A stretch of DNA of 8,045 bases, taken from assembly GCA_946625715.1 (NCBI GenBank), contig CAMOTK010000086.1, positions 1 through 8,045 of the forward strand. Reading direction: 5' to 3'. This DNA comes from an uncultured Prevotella sp. (GTDB lineage: Bacteria; Bacteroidota; Bacteroidia; Bacteroidales; Bacteroidaceae). The translations under genes were made by a program, and so were the position numbers. Under the pieces are notes generated by a model. That model was not told the origin of the DNA and did not search any database. It saw only the letters and a program-made list of their open reading frames with translations. This document shows, one piece after another, positions 1 through 6,173 of this stretch (its first letter is position 1; every line of letters starts with the position of its first letter).

Positions 1-913
1 TCACAGCAATGCAGATGGTCTCCAGGAGTTTCTCGGTGAACGACATCATCCAGTTGTAGTCCTTATACTGCACATAGAGCTCCATGCAAGTGAACTCCGG
101 GTTGTGGTTGCGGTCCATGCCTTCGTTGCGGAAATTCTTGCCGATTTCGTAGACGCCCTCGAAGCCGCCCACGATGAGTCGCTTCAGATAGAGCTCGGTG
201 GCAATGCGCATGTACATGTCCTGGTTGAGGGCATTGAAGTGGGTCATGAACGGACGGGCCGAAGCGCCGCCGGCAATCATCTGCAGCGTAGGCGTTTCCA
301 CCTCTGTGTAGCCAGCCTCGTCGAGCACGCGGCGCAGGGTGCGGATGACGGTGGCGCGCTGCAGGAACGTGTCTTTCACGCCTTCGTTGACCACGAGGTC
401 AACGTAGCGCTGACGGTAGCGCAGTTCGGGGTCGTCGAACTTATCGTAGGCCACACCGTCCTTGTACTTCACGATGGGCAGCGGCTTGAGGCTCTTCGAC
501 AGCAGCGTCAGTTCCTGGGCGTGTACGGAGATTTCGCCCGTCTGCGTGCGGAACACGAAACCTTTCACGCCGATGAAGTCGCCAATGTCGAGCAGGCGCT
601 TGAATACCTTATTATATATATCCTTGTCTTCGCCCGGGCAGAGGTCGTCGCGCGAGATGTACACCTGTATGCGCCCCTTCGAGTCTTGCAGTTCGGCAAA
701 GCTGGCTTTTCCCATCACGCGCCGGCTCATCATACGGCCGGCGATGCACACCTGGCGTGGCTCGTCCTCGTCGCGGAAACTGTCGCGTATCTCTGTCGAG
801 AAGGCATTGGTGGGATACTCTGCTGCAGGATAGGGATCTATGCCCATCTGGCGCAGTTCGTCAAGCGACTGCCGACGAAGAATTTCTTGTTCACTGAGTT
901 CTAAAACGTTCAT
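1..913 (-). CDS. lysS: Lysyl-tRNA synthetase, class II (N-terminal 304 residues, cut by window edge)
   Basis: Charges tRNA-Lys with lysine in the cytoplasm, using ATP. The frame opens at the ATG complementary to 911-913 and stays open for 304 codons to the left edge, so the C-terminal part of the catalytic domain, including class II motif 3, lies outside. An N-terminal helix leads into an OB-fold anticodon-binding domain at about residues 55-140 ([24 protein letters not shown]). The class II core follows: motif 1 region [10 protein letters not shown] at 201-210, GGASARPF at 215-222, and motif 2 [15 protein letters not shown] at 261-275, typical of bacterial LysRS. The start follows directly from the leader of a Bacteroidota-type promoter, and no Shine-Dalgarno sequence is seen. 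It is transcribed divergently from the ROK-men operon. Nothing visible suggests it is broken. Identification is firm; only completeness is unknown. Confidence 0.97.
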   Translation of the reverse strand, partial: MNVLELSEQEILRRQSLDELRQMGIDPYPAAEYPTNAFSTEIRDSFRDEDEPRQVCIAGRMMSRRVMGKASFAELQDSKGRIQVYISRDDLCPGEDKDIYNKVFKRLLDIGDFIGVKGFVFRTQTGEISVHAQELTLLSKSLKPLPIVKYKDGVAYDKFDDPELRYRQRYVDLVVNEGVKDTFLQRATVIRTLRRVLDEAGYTEVETPTLQMIAGGASARPFMTHFNALNQDMYMRIATELYLKRLIVGGFEGVYEIGKNFRNEGMDRNHNPEFTCMELYVQYKDYNWMMSFTEKLLETICIAV

Positions 914-928
914 GTTCTATTAAAAAAA

Positions 929-951
929 TATCTTTTTAGGCTGCAAAGATA
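929..951. repeat. Inverted repeat TATCTTT-N9-AAAGATA over the lysS start region
   Basis: Seven-bp arms at 929-935 and 945-951 are separated by 9 bp. The right arm is the lysS -7 element and the left arm lies in the leader. It could be an operator-like palindrome. It could equally be chance in AT-rich DNA, since one arm is simply the promoter consensus. Confidence 0.3.
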
Positions 952-978
952 CGAATAATAAGCCGAATAAACGAACAA
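944..978 (-). promoter_or_regulatory. Predicted promoter of lysS
   Basis: Read on the minus strand, TATCTTTG (951 to 944) followed by C matches the Bacteroidota -7 element TAnnTTTG. Upstream lies TTGTTCG (978 to 972). The TTG is 24 nt from the -7, a little far, and TTCG sits at the usual 20 nt, so the -33 assignment is uncertain. Initiation would fall near 936-940 and leave a leader of about 25 nt. The same 11-mer tgcaaagatac (942-952) recurs at 7873-7883 upstream of the nucleoside kinase gene. Confidence 0.65.
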
Positions 979-1003
979 TTTGAGAAGATTAACGCACAAA
1001 TTC

Positions 1004-1035
1004 TTGGTGATTAAGAAAAAAATCGCTACATTTGC
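1004..1035 (+). promoter_or_regulatory. Predicted promoter of the ROK-men operon
   Basis: TTG at 1004-1006 (in TTCTTGG) is followed after exactly 20 nt by TACATTTG at 1027-1034, then C. This is an excellent fit to the Bacteroidota sigma-ABfr pattern (TTTG, 19-21 nt, TAnnTTTG). Initiation would be near 1040-1045, giving a leader of about 35-40 nt before the ATG at 1079. No other convincing promoter lies in front of the first ROK gene, and the five downstream genes leave no intergenic room for one. Confidence 0.75.
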
Positions 1036-1078
1036 CCACACAAACAAATCTTAAATAGCTAAAACGACTATTGACAAC

Positions 1079-2059
1079 ATGAGCTACCAAAGTATCAAAA
1101 CCAGAGTAATTGGCGTCGACATCAAGAAGGATATTACCACCTATGCTGTTGTCGACATTAGAGGAACCATCATTGCAAAAGAGCAATTCCAGACCACCGA
1201 CCACCCTGACATTTCCGATTTTGTATCTGAACTCAGCAACCGAATCGTAAGCATTTCCGAAGCCAATGGCGGCTACGACAACATTCGCTCGTTAGGCATC
1301 AGCGTCAATAGCGGCAACAACTATACAGGATGTATTGAGAACGCGGCCAACATGCCGTGGAAAGGCGTGGTGCCGCTGGCCGCCATGCTGCGCGACAGGC
1401 TTGGCATGGCCGTGGCTTTGAGCAACAACGCCCACGTGTCGGCCTTGGGCGAGTTTGTGTTTGGCTCTGCCCACGGCATGAAGAACTTCATTGTCGTGAC
1501 GCTGGGCAGCGGCATGGGCAGCTGCTTCTTCTCACGAGGCAAGGCCCATTTGGGCGCCGACGGCTTTGCTGGCGAGATAGGCCACACCAAGGTTGCCGAC
1601 AACGGCCGCCTGTGCGGCTGCGGCCACCACGGTTGCCTGGAGACCTATTGCTCTGCCCGAGGCATTGAGGCAACGGCCCACGAGCTGATTAGCACCACCG
1701 ACCTGCCCTCGAAACTGCGCGAGAAGAGCGACTTTGTGCTGAACGACATCATCGACTGCTGCAAGGCCGACGACCCGCTGGCTGTGGAAACGATGAAACG
1801 CACGGGAAAGATGCTGGGACTGGGCATTGCCAACTACGCCTCAATCATCAATCCCGAGGCCGTCATCTTCACCGGTCGCGTGGCCAAAGCAGGCGACTAT
1901 CTCTTCGAACCTGCCTATGAATCTTTCGAGCAGCGCGTCTACAAGAACCTCAAAGGGCGCACCAAGTTTCTGCAGTCTATTCTCGACAACCAGGAGCGCG
2001 ACGTCTTAGGCGCCAGCGTTCTGGCTTGGGGCATCAAGGAATACTCTCTTTTCAAATAA
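1079..2059 (+). CDS. ROK-family protein, upstream paralog; predicted catalytically impaired (pseudokinase-like)
   Basis: 326-aa ROK (repressor, ORF, kinase) fold protein, with no N-terminal winged helix, so not a NagC/Mlc-type repressor. Visible features: beta-strand start VIGVDIKKD (10-18), sugar-loop region SGNNYTGCIENAANMPWKG (78-96), second phosphate motif GSGMGSC (143-149), GEIGH (165-169), and the ROK zinc site H169, C179, C181, C186 (CGCGHHGCLE). The catalytic Asp of the usual N-D-A-N motif is Asn117 (SNNAH), and the usual GG of the adenosine motif is G266-R267. Other predicted sugar contacts (N116, E166, H169, E188) are present. Phosphate loop 1 has KKD where kinases have GGT. An in-frame TAA at 1052-1054 supports the ATG at 1079. 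It is first in the operon, 7 bp before its paralog. Sugar binding without efficient phosphorylation is inference; family assignment is firm. Confidence 0.93.
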   Translation: MSYQSIKTRVIGVDIKKDITTYAVVDIRGTIIAKEQFQTTDHPDISDFVSELSNRIVSISEANGGYDNIRSLGISVNSGNNYTGCIENAANMPWKGVVPLAAMLRDRLGMAVALSNNAHVSALGEFVFGSAHGMKNFIVVTLGSGMGSCFFSRGKAHLGADGFAGEIGHTKVADNGRLCGCGHHGCLETYCSARGIEATAHELISTTDLPSKLREKSDFVLNDIIDCCKADDPLAVETMKRTGKMLGLGIANYASIINPEAVIFTGRVAKAGDYLFEPAYESFEQRVYKNLKGRTKFLQSILDNQERDVLGASVLAWGIKEYSLFK

Positions 2060-2066
2060 AACCATT

Positions 2067-3047
2067 ATGCTCAACAACAATATCAAATCGAAAGTCATTG
2101 GCGTCGACATCAGCAGCGAGCGCACCCGCTATGCCGTTGTCGACGTGCGTGGCAACATCTACGACAGCGACTCCTTCAACACGAACGACTATCCCGACGC
2201 TCATACCTTCAGCGCAGTGCTCAGCGAGAAGATTATGCAGATGATGGAAAAGAACGGCGGCATCGAGACGTTCCACGGCGTAGGCGTCAGCACGCCCAGC
2301 GGCAACCACCTGACGGGCTGCATTGAGAACGCGCCCAACCTGCCGTGGAAAGGCCATGTGCCCATGGCCGCACTGCTGCGCGACAGACTGGGCGTAGCCG
2401 TCACCATTGGCAACGACGCCCATATTGCTGCCCTCAGCGAGCGTGTCTACGGCAACGGCCGCGGCAAGCGCAATCTGCTCTGCATAAAGATAGGCAGCGG
2501 ACTTGGCAGTTGCTTCTTCTCTAACGGCCGGGAGCACGTGGGCAGCAGGGGCTTTGCCGGCGAGTTCGGCCACATCTGCTATCAAGAGAACGGCCGTCTG
2601 TGCGGCTGCGGAAGCAGAGGCTGTCTGGAAGCCTACGTGGCCCACAAGGGCATTATCAAGACGGCCGAGGAAGTCTTGGCCGAAAGCAGCGAGCCGTCGC
2701 TCATGCGGTCGCTGAACGAACTGACGCCGGTCACCATCTGCGAGTGTTGCAACAAGGGCGACAAGCTGGCCATCGAGGTTTTCCGCCGCACCGGCCATGC
2801 GTTAGGCTATGGTCTGGCCATCTATGCAACGATTATCGACCCAGAGGTTATCGTCCTCACCGGCGGCATCACCAATGCCGGCAAGTGGCTGCTCGAACCG
2901 ACCAACGAGGCGTTTGAAGCCCACGTCTTCGGCAATCTGAAAGGCAAGGTAAAGATTATGCTCTCCAGCATCAAAGATGAAGAGCGCGACGTGCTCGGTG
3001 CCAGCGCACTGGCTTGGCACGAGCCTGAATATTCACTTTTTAAGTAA
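2067..3047 (+). CDS. ROK-family protein, downstream paralog; candidate sugar kinase with catalytic Asp retained
   Basis: 326-aa ROK protein that aligns to its upstream neighbour without gaps at roughly 164 identical positions by hand count (about 50%); both end in EYSLFK. It keeps the catalytic-site motif GNDAH (D117), GEFGH with E166 and H169, the zinc cysteines in RLCGCGSRGCLE (C179, C181, C186), E188, and the adenosine-site TGG (265-267). Phosphate loop 1 reads DISSERT (14-20) instead of the DIGGTK type, so nucleotide binding may be unusual. There is no DNA-binding N-terminus. Known ROK kinases phosphorylate glucose, fructose, N-acetylmannosamine, N-acetylglucosamine or allose; the sequence does not reveal which, if any, applies. 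Its TAA shares one base with the ATG of the thioesterase gene (TAATG), implying coupled translation. Substrate and link to menaquinone synthesis are unknown. Confidence 0.93.
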   Translation: MLNNNIKSKVIGVDISSERTRYAVVDVRGNIYDSDSFNTNDYPDAHTFSAVLSEKIMQMMEKNGGIETFHGVGVSTPSGNHLTGCIENAPNLPWKGHVPMAALLRDRLGVAVTIGNDAHIAALSERVYGNGRGKRNLLCIKIGSGLGSCFFSNGREHVGSRGFAGEFGHICYQENGRLCGCGSRGCLEAYVAHKGIIKTAEEVLAESSEPSLMRSLNELTPVTICECCNKGDKLAIEVFRRTGHALGYGLAIYATIIDPEVIVLTGGITNAGKWLLEPTNEAFEAHVFGNLKGKVKIMLSSIKDEERDVLGASALAWHEPEYSLFK

Positions 3048-3457
3048 TGAACGTAGACAGCATTAACCAAATCATCAACGAAAAGCCTAATCTCAGCACC
3101 GTCCTCGGGATGGAGTTCATCTCCACGCCCGAGGACGATACATGTATGGCCCGCATGAAGGTCGACGAGCGCAATCGCCAGCCCTTCGGCTTCCTCAGCG
3201 GCGGCGCCTCACTGGCCTTGGCCGAAAATGTGGCCGGCGTGGGCAGCTCCTCGCTTTGTCCGGGCTGCGCCTGCGTGGGCATCGAGGTAAGCGGCAGCCA
3301 CGTGAAAGCCGTCAGCGAGGGCGACACCGTGACCGCCTTTGCCCGTCTGGCCAACAAGGGCACCACGCTCCACGTGTGGCATGTTGAGATTAAGAACTCG
3401 GCGGGCGAGCTCATCTCCACCGTCCGCGTCACCAACTATGTGATTAAGCACAAATGA
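3047..3457 (+). CDS. menI: Hotdog-fold acyl-CoA thioesterase, probable DHNA-CoA thioesterase
   Basis: 136-aa single-domain hotdog thioesterase of the PaaI/YdiI type. In menaquinone synthesis this family releases 1,4-dihydroxy-2-naphthoate from its CoA ester; here that role is inferred from lying directly before menF and menD. The signature region is QPFGFLSGGASLALAENVAG (45-64). Gln45 and Glu60 match the Gln48 and Glu63 of E. coli YdiI in spacing, and Glu60 is the expected catalytic carboxylate. Ser51 sits where YdiI has His54. The C-terminal strands GIEVSGSHVKAV (78-89) and GTTLHVWHVEI (105-115) fit the fold. The start overlaps the preceding stop by 1 bp, and its TGA overlaps the menF ATG (ATGA). 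Alternatives are another PaaI-type thioesterase with a different CoA ester. The fold is near certain, the substrate moderately so. Confidence 0.82.
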   Translation: MNVDSINQIINEKPNLSTVLGMEFISTPEDDTCMARMKVDERNRQPFGFLSGGASLALAENVAGVGSSSLCPGCACVGIEVSGSHVKAVSEGDTVTAFARLANKGTTLHVWHVEIKNSAGELISTVRVTNYVIKHK

Positions 3458-4551
3458 ACGGCTTTGCACTTTTCCGACTACCTTATCAGCAAACGTGCAC
3501 CTGGCTGGAAGGGCCGGTGCAGGAGTTTCTCTCGTGTGCCGAACTCAACGGGCAGAGCGGCTTTGTGGTGGCACCGTTTCAGGTGGCTACCGACCAGCCC
3601 ATCCTGCTCATTCACCCCGAAGAGAGTCAGCAATTAAGCACCGAAAAGCCCGCTTTTTGGACCGATGAACCATTTTGCCTACATTTGTCTACTCCCGATA
3701 GACAAGTATTAAGAAATGATTCGGACCAGGGCATTTCGGCCAATCGTTCCTATTATCATATAGACTTTGCCAACTTCCATGCCCAACTGCAGTCGGGCGA
3801 GTTTCAGAAGATTGTGCTGGCCCGCTGCTCCGAAGAACCGAAGGCCGACGATGTGTCGCCTTTCGAACTCTTCCAACGGGCCTGCCAGAACTATCCGCGC
3901 CTGTTTATTGCACTGGTCTTCACGCCGCAGAGCGGACTGTGGCTCACGGCCACGCCCGAGATTCTGCTCGAAGGCCAAGGCCACACGTGGAAAACCATTG
4001 CCCTGGCCGGCACCATGAAGCTCACCGAGGAAGAGGCGCAGCAAGACGTGCCCGCCGTCAGCTGGAGCATCAAGAACATTCAGGAGCAGCGCTTCGTGGC
4101 TACCTATATCACCGAGTGTCTGGAGCAGTTCACGAACGACTTCTCCGAAGAAGGGCCCTACACCGCACGCGCCGCCAACCTGGTACACCTGCGCAGCGAC
4201 TTCCACTTCACCCTCGATTCCAACGAGCGCATCGGCAATCTGCTGGCCACGCTCCACCCCACCCCGGCCGTTTGTGGCCTGCCCAAGCGACAAACCTACC
4301 AGTTCATCACCCGCAACGAGCACACGCCGCGCCGCTACTACAGTGGTTTCATGGGCATGCTCCAACCCACGGGCGACACCCATCTCTACGTGTCGCTGCG
4401 CTGCATGGAGATAGGCCCGTCGGCCTACAGGCTCTATGCCGGCGGCGGACTGCTGAAAGACAGTGTGGAAGAGCAGGAATGGCAGGAAACAGAAGCGAAA
4501 CTTGAAACCATGAGACGATGTATAGCAACAAGGAAAACATCAACATTCTGA
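3454..4551 (+). CDS. menF: Isochorismate synthase
   Basis: Converts chorismate to isochorismate, the first committed step of menaquinone synthesis, with Mg2+ in the cytoplasm. The 365-aa chorismate-utilising domain covers about residues 95-355, after a poorly conserved N-terminus. Motifs in order: FQKIVLAR (117-124) with K119 as the likely general base; WLTATPEILL (163-172) with E169 as the likely general acid; ALAGT (183-187); SIKNIQEQRFV (205-215) with a probable Mg ligand at E211; LHPTPAVCGLPK (267-278); RRYYSGFMG (293-301); LYAGGGLL (327-334); and EWQETEAKLE (342-351), holding the other metal-binding glutamates. ATGA overlap with the thioesterase gene fixes the start. The 3' end overlaps menD by 34 bp, which marks this as MenF rather than a siderophore EntC paralog. 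An AT-rich patch near 3655-3770 holds a possible internal promoter. All expected catalytic residues are present. Confidence 0.96.
   Translation: MNGFALFRLPYQQTCTWLEGPVQEFLSCAELNGQSGFVVAPFQVATDQPILLIHPEESQQLSTEKPAFWTDEPFCLHLSTPDRQVLRNDSDQGISANRSYYHIDFANFHAQLQSGEFQKIVLARCSEEPKADDVSPFELFQRACQNYPRLFIALVFTPQSGLWLTATPEILLEGQGHTWKTIALAGTMKLTEEEAQQDVPAVSWSIKNIQEQRFVATYITECLEQFTNDFSEEGPYTARAANLVHLRSDFHFTLDSNERIGNLLATLHPTPAVCGLPKRQTYQFITRNEHTPRRYYSGFMGMLQPTGDTHLYVSLRCMEIGPSAYRLYAGGGLLKDSVEEQEWQETEAKLETMRRCIATRKTSTF
3657..3687 (+). promoter_or_regulatory. Candidate internal promoter within menF
   Basis: TTG at 3657-3659 (in TTTTTGG) is followed after exactly 20 nt by TACATTTG at 3680-3687. The -7 sequence and spacing are the same as in the operon promoter at 1004-1035. 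It lies in an AT-rich patch of an otherwise GC-rich gene. A transcript starting near 3695 would lack the menF start but contain all of menD. It may be chance, because the AT-rich codons encode plausible, poorly conserved MenF residues. Confidence 0.35.
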
Positions 4552-6173
4552 CCGACCTGCTGGTGCAGTTTGGCGTGCATCATGCTGTCGTTTGTCCGGG
4601 CAGCCGCAATGCGCCCATCGTTCACAACCTCAGCGAGCACCCCGACGTGCAGTGCTACCCCGTGACCGACGAGCGGTCGGCCGGCTTCTTTGCCATCGGC
4701 ATAGCGCAGGCCACTGCCCAGCCCGTGGTCGTATGCGTCACCAGCGGCTCGGCTCTGCTCAACGTGGCACCGGCGGTGGCCGAAGCCCACTACCAGCATC
4801 TGCCGCTCATCGTCGTTTCGGCCGACCGGCCGCAGGCGTGGATTGGGCAGCTCGACGGCCAGACGCTTCCGCAGCCCGACGCCTTCGGCTGTTTCGTGGC
4901 CAAGAGCGTGTCGCTGCCCGAGGTGCACGACGACGAGGAGCGGTGGTACTGCAACCGGCTGGTCAACGACGTGCTGCTCGAGACCGAACGGCCGTGGCAT
5001 CCTTGTGTGCACATCAACGTGCCTATCAGCGAACCACTGTTCACTTTCGACACCCCACAGCTGCCCCGCCAGCGGCGCATAGTCCGCACCGCGCCCGCAA
5101 CCGACCACTCTTCGCTCTGCCAGCCTTTCCTCGAAGCATTCCTGCAGGCCAAGCGCCCCATGATTGTCTTCGGACAGGTGAGCGCCCACGACTTTGGCGG
5201 CGACGGTCTCGACCATCTGTTCAGCCACGTCATCGTGCTCCACGAGGCGCTGGCACCCTTCCCCAGCGTCAGCCATTTCGACGAGGTGCTCTACAGCTGC
5301 AACGACGAGCAGCTGCAGCCCGACTTCGTGGTCTACGTGGGCAACACGATTGTGAGCAAGCGGCTGAGGAAGTTCCTGCGCGGCATCAGCGGCTTGCAGG
5401 TGTGGCACGTCACGCCGTCGGGCCGCGTCGAGGACCCGACGATGCAGCTACAAGGCATCGTCGAGAGCGACGCCGAGTTCTTCCTGCAGGCGCTGAACGA
5501 CAGGCTGATGCACCGCAAGCTCAGTCAAGAAGCCGCAGACTTCCGACGCCTGTGGCTGAAGGTGCTGAAAGCAGCTGACCAAAAGGCGCAGCGCTACGTG
5601 CCGGCCTACTCGCAGATGGCCGCCGTGAGCTACTTTGAAGAGCGCATTTCGGCCCTCGCGCCGGCGCCGAGCGGCATCCACTACGCCAACTCGTCGGCCA
5701 TTCGGCTGGCCAACATCTACGCCCGCCACTACGTGTGGTGCAACCGCGGCGTCAACGGCATCGAGGGGTCGCTCTCTACGGCCGCAGGCTTTTCGGCCGT
5801 AAGCAGCGGGCGGGTGTTCTGCGTCGTGGGCGACCTCAGCTTCTTCTACGACCAGAATGCACTGTGGAACCAGAACCTCAGGGGCAATCTGCGCATCTTA
5901 TTATTAAATAATGGTAAGGGGGGAATCTTCGACATGCTGCCAGGACTGGAGCAGAGCCCGGCACGCGACCGCCTGGTGGCCGGACAGCACCAGACCACGG
6001 CCGAAGGCATCTGCCAGCAGAACGACGTCTACTACCAGCAGGCCACCGACGAAGCGAGCATGAGGCGCGGCATCGACCTCTTGCTCTCAGAGGACTTCTC
6101 GCGCCCCATGCTCCTCGAAGTCTTGACCGATGCGGCCACCGATGCGGCCGTCTTCAAGACCTACCTCCGTTAG
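4518..6173 (+). CDS. menD: SEPHCHC synthase (2-succinyl-5-enolpyruvyl-6-hydroxy-3-cyclohexene-1-carboxylate synthase)
   Basis: Thiamine-diphosphate and Mg-dependent enzyme that joins the succinyl semialdehyde unit from 2-oxoglutarate to isochorismate, the step after MenF. Its 551 aa equals the usual full length. N-terminal Pyr domain: VVCPGSRNAP (24-33), DERSAGFFAIGIA (51-63) with E52 as the conserved Glu that contacts the thiamine pyrimidine, TSGSALLNVAPAV (75-87), SADRP (101-105), and NVPISEPL (167-174). The central domain is about 180-350. The C-terminal PP domain has NRGVNGIEGSLSTAAG (409-424) and the ThDP/Mg motif from GDLSFFYDQNAL (438-449) to LLLNNGKGGIF (461-471). The start MYSNKENINIL suits the family and lies inside the menF 3' end, suggesting translational coupling. 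It is the last gene of the operon as seen here; menB, menC and menE do not follow. The stop overlaps that of the convergent kinase gene. Identification is firm. Confidence 0.98.
   Translation: MYSNKENINILTDLLVQFGVHHAVVCPGSRNAPIVHNLSEHPDVQCYPVTDERSAGFFAIGIAQATAQPVVVCVTSGSALLNVAPAVAEAHYQHLPLIVVSADRPQAWIGQLDGQTLPQPDAFGCFVAKSVSLPEVHDDEERWYCNRLVNDVLLETERPWHPCVHINVPISEPLFTFDTPQLPRQRRIVRTAPATDHSSLCQPFLEAFLQAKRPMIVFGQVSAHDFGGDGLDHLFSHVIVLHEALAPFPSVSHFDEVLYSCNDEQLQPDFVVYVGNTIVSKRLRKFLRGISGLQVWHVTPSGRVEDPTMQLQGIVESDAEFFLQALNDRLMHRKLSQEAADFRRLWLKVLKAADQKAQRYVPAYSQMAAVSYFEERISALAPAPSGIHYANSSAIRLANIYARHYVWCNRGVNGIEGSLSTAAGFSAVSSGRVFCVVGDLSFFYDQNALWNQNLRGNLRILLLNNGKGGIFDMLPGLEQSPARDRLVAGQHQTTAEGICQQNDVYYQQATDEASMRRGIDLLLSEDFSRPMLLEVLTDAATDAAVFKTYLR
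6126..6149 (+). repeat. menD: Perfect 12-bp tandem duplication in the menD 3' end
   Basis: The unit accgatgcggcc occurs twice head to tail (6126-6137, 6138-6149) and encodes Thr-Asp-Ala-Ala twice (residues 537-544). It lies in frame seven codons before the stop, so it lengthens the C-terminus by four residues without disrupting the enzyme core. It looks like a slipped-strand duplication. Confidence 0.85.

Noticed and set aside
104..904. Plus-strand open frame opposite lysS, 266 codons
   Set aside because: Antisense shadow: lysS motifs run through the same bases, and this frame has no family features or promoter.
2052..2798. Minus-strand open frame opposite the second ROK gene
   Set aside because: Ala/Val-rich antisense frame over conserved ROK motifs; no independent support.
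1079..3047. ROK proteins as NagC/Mlc/XylR-type DNA-binding repressors
   Set aside because: Both proteins start directly at the first beta-strand of the ROK fold, about ten residues before the VIGVDI motif. There is no room for a winged helix, and upstream in-frame extension is blocked by a stop at 1052-1054 in the first copy.
4434..5408. Minus-strand open frame of 324 codons across menF/menD
   Set aside because: Covers well-conserved MenD coding sequence; composition is typical of an antisense shadow.
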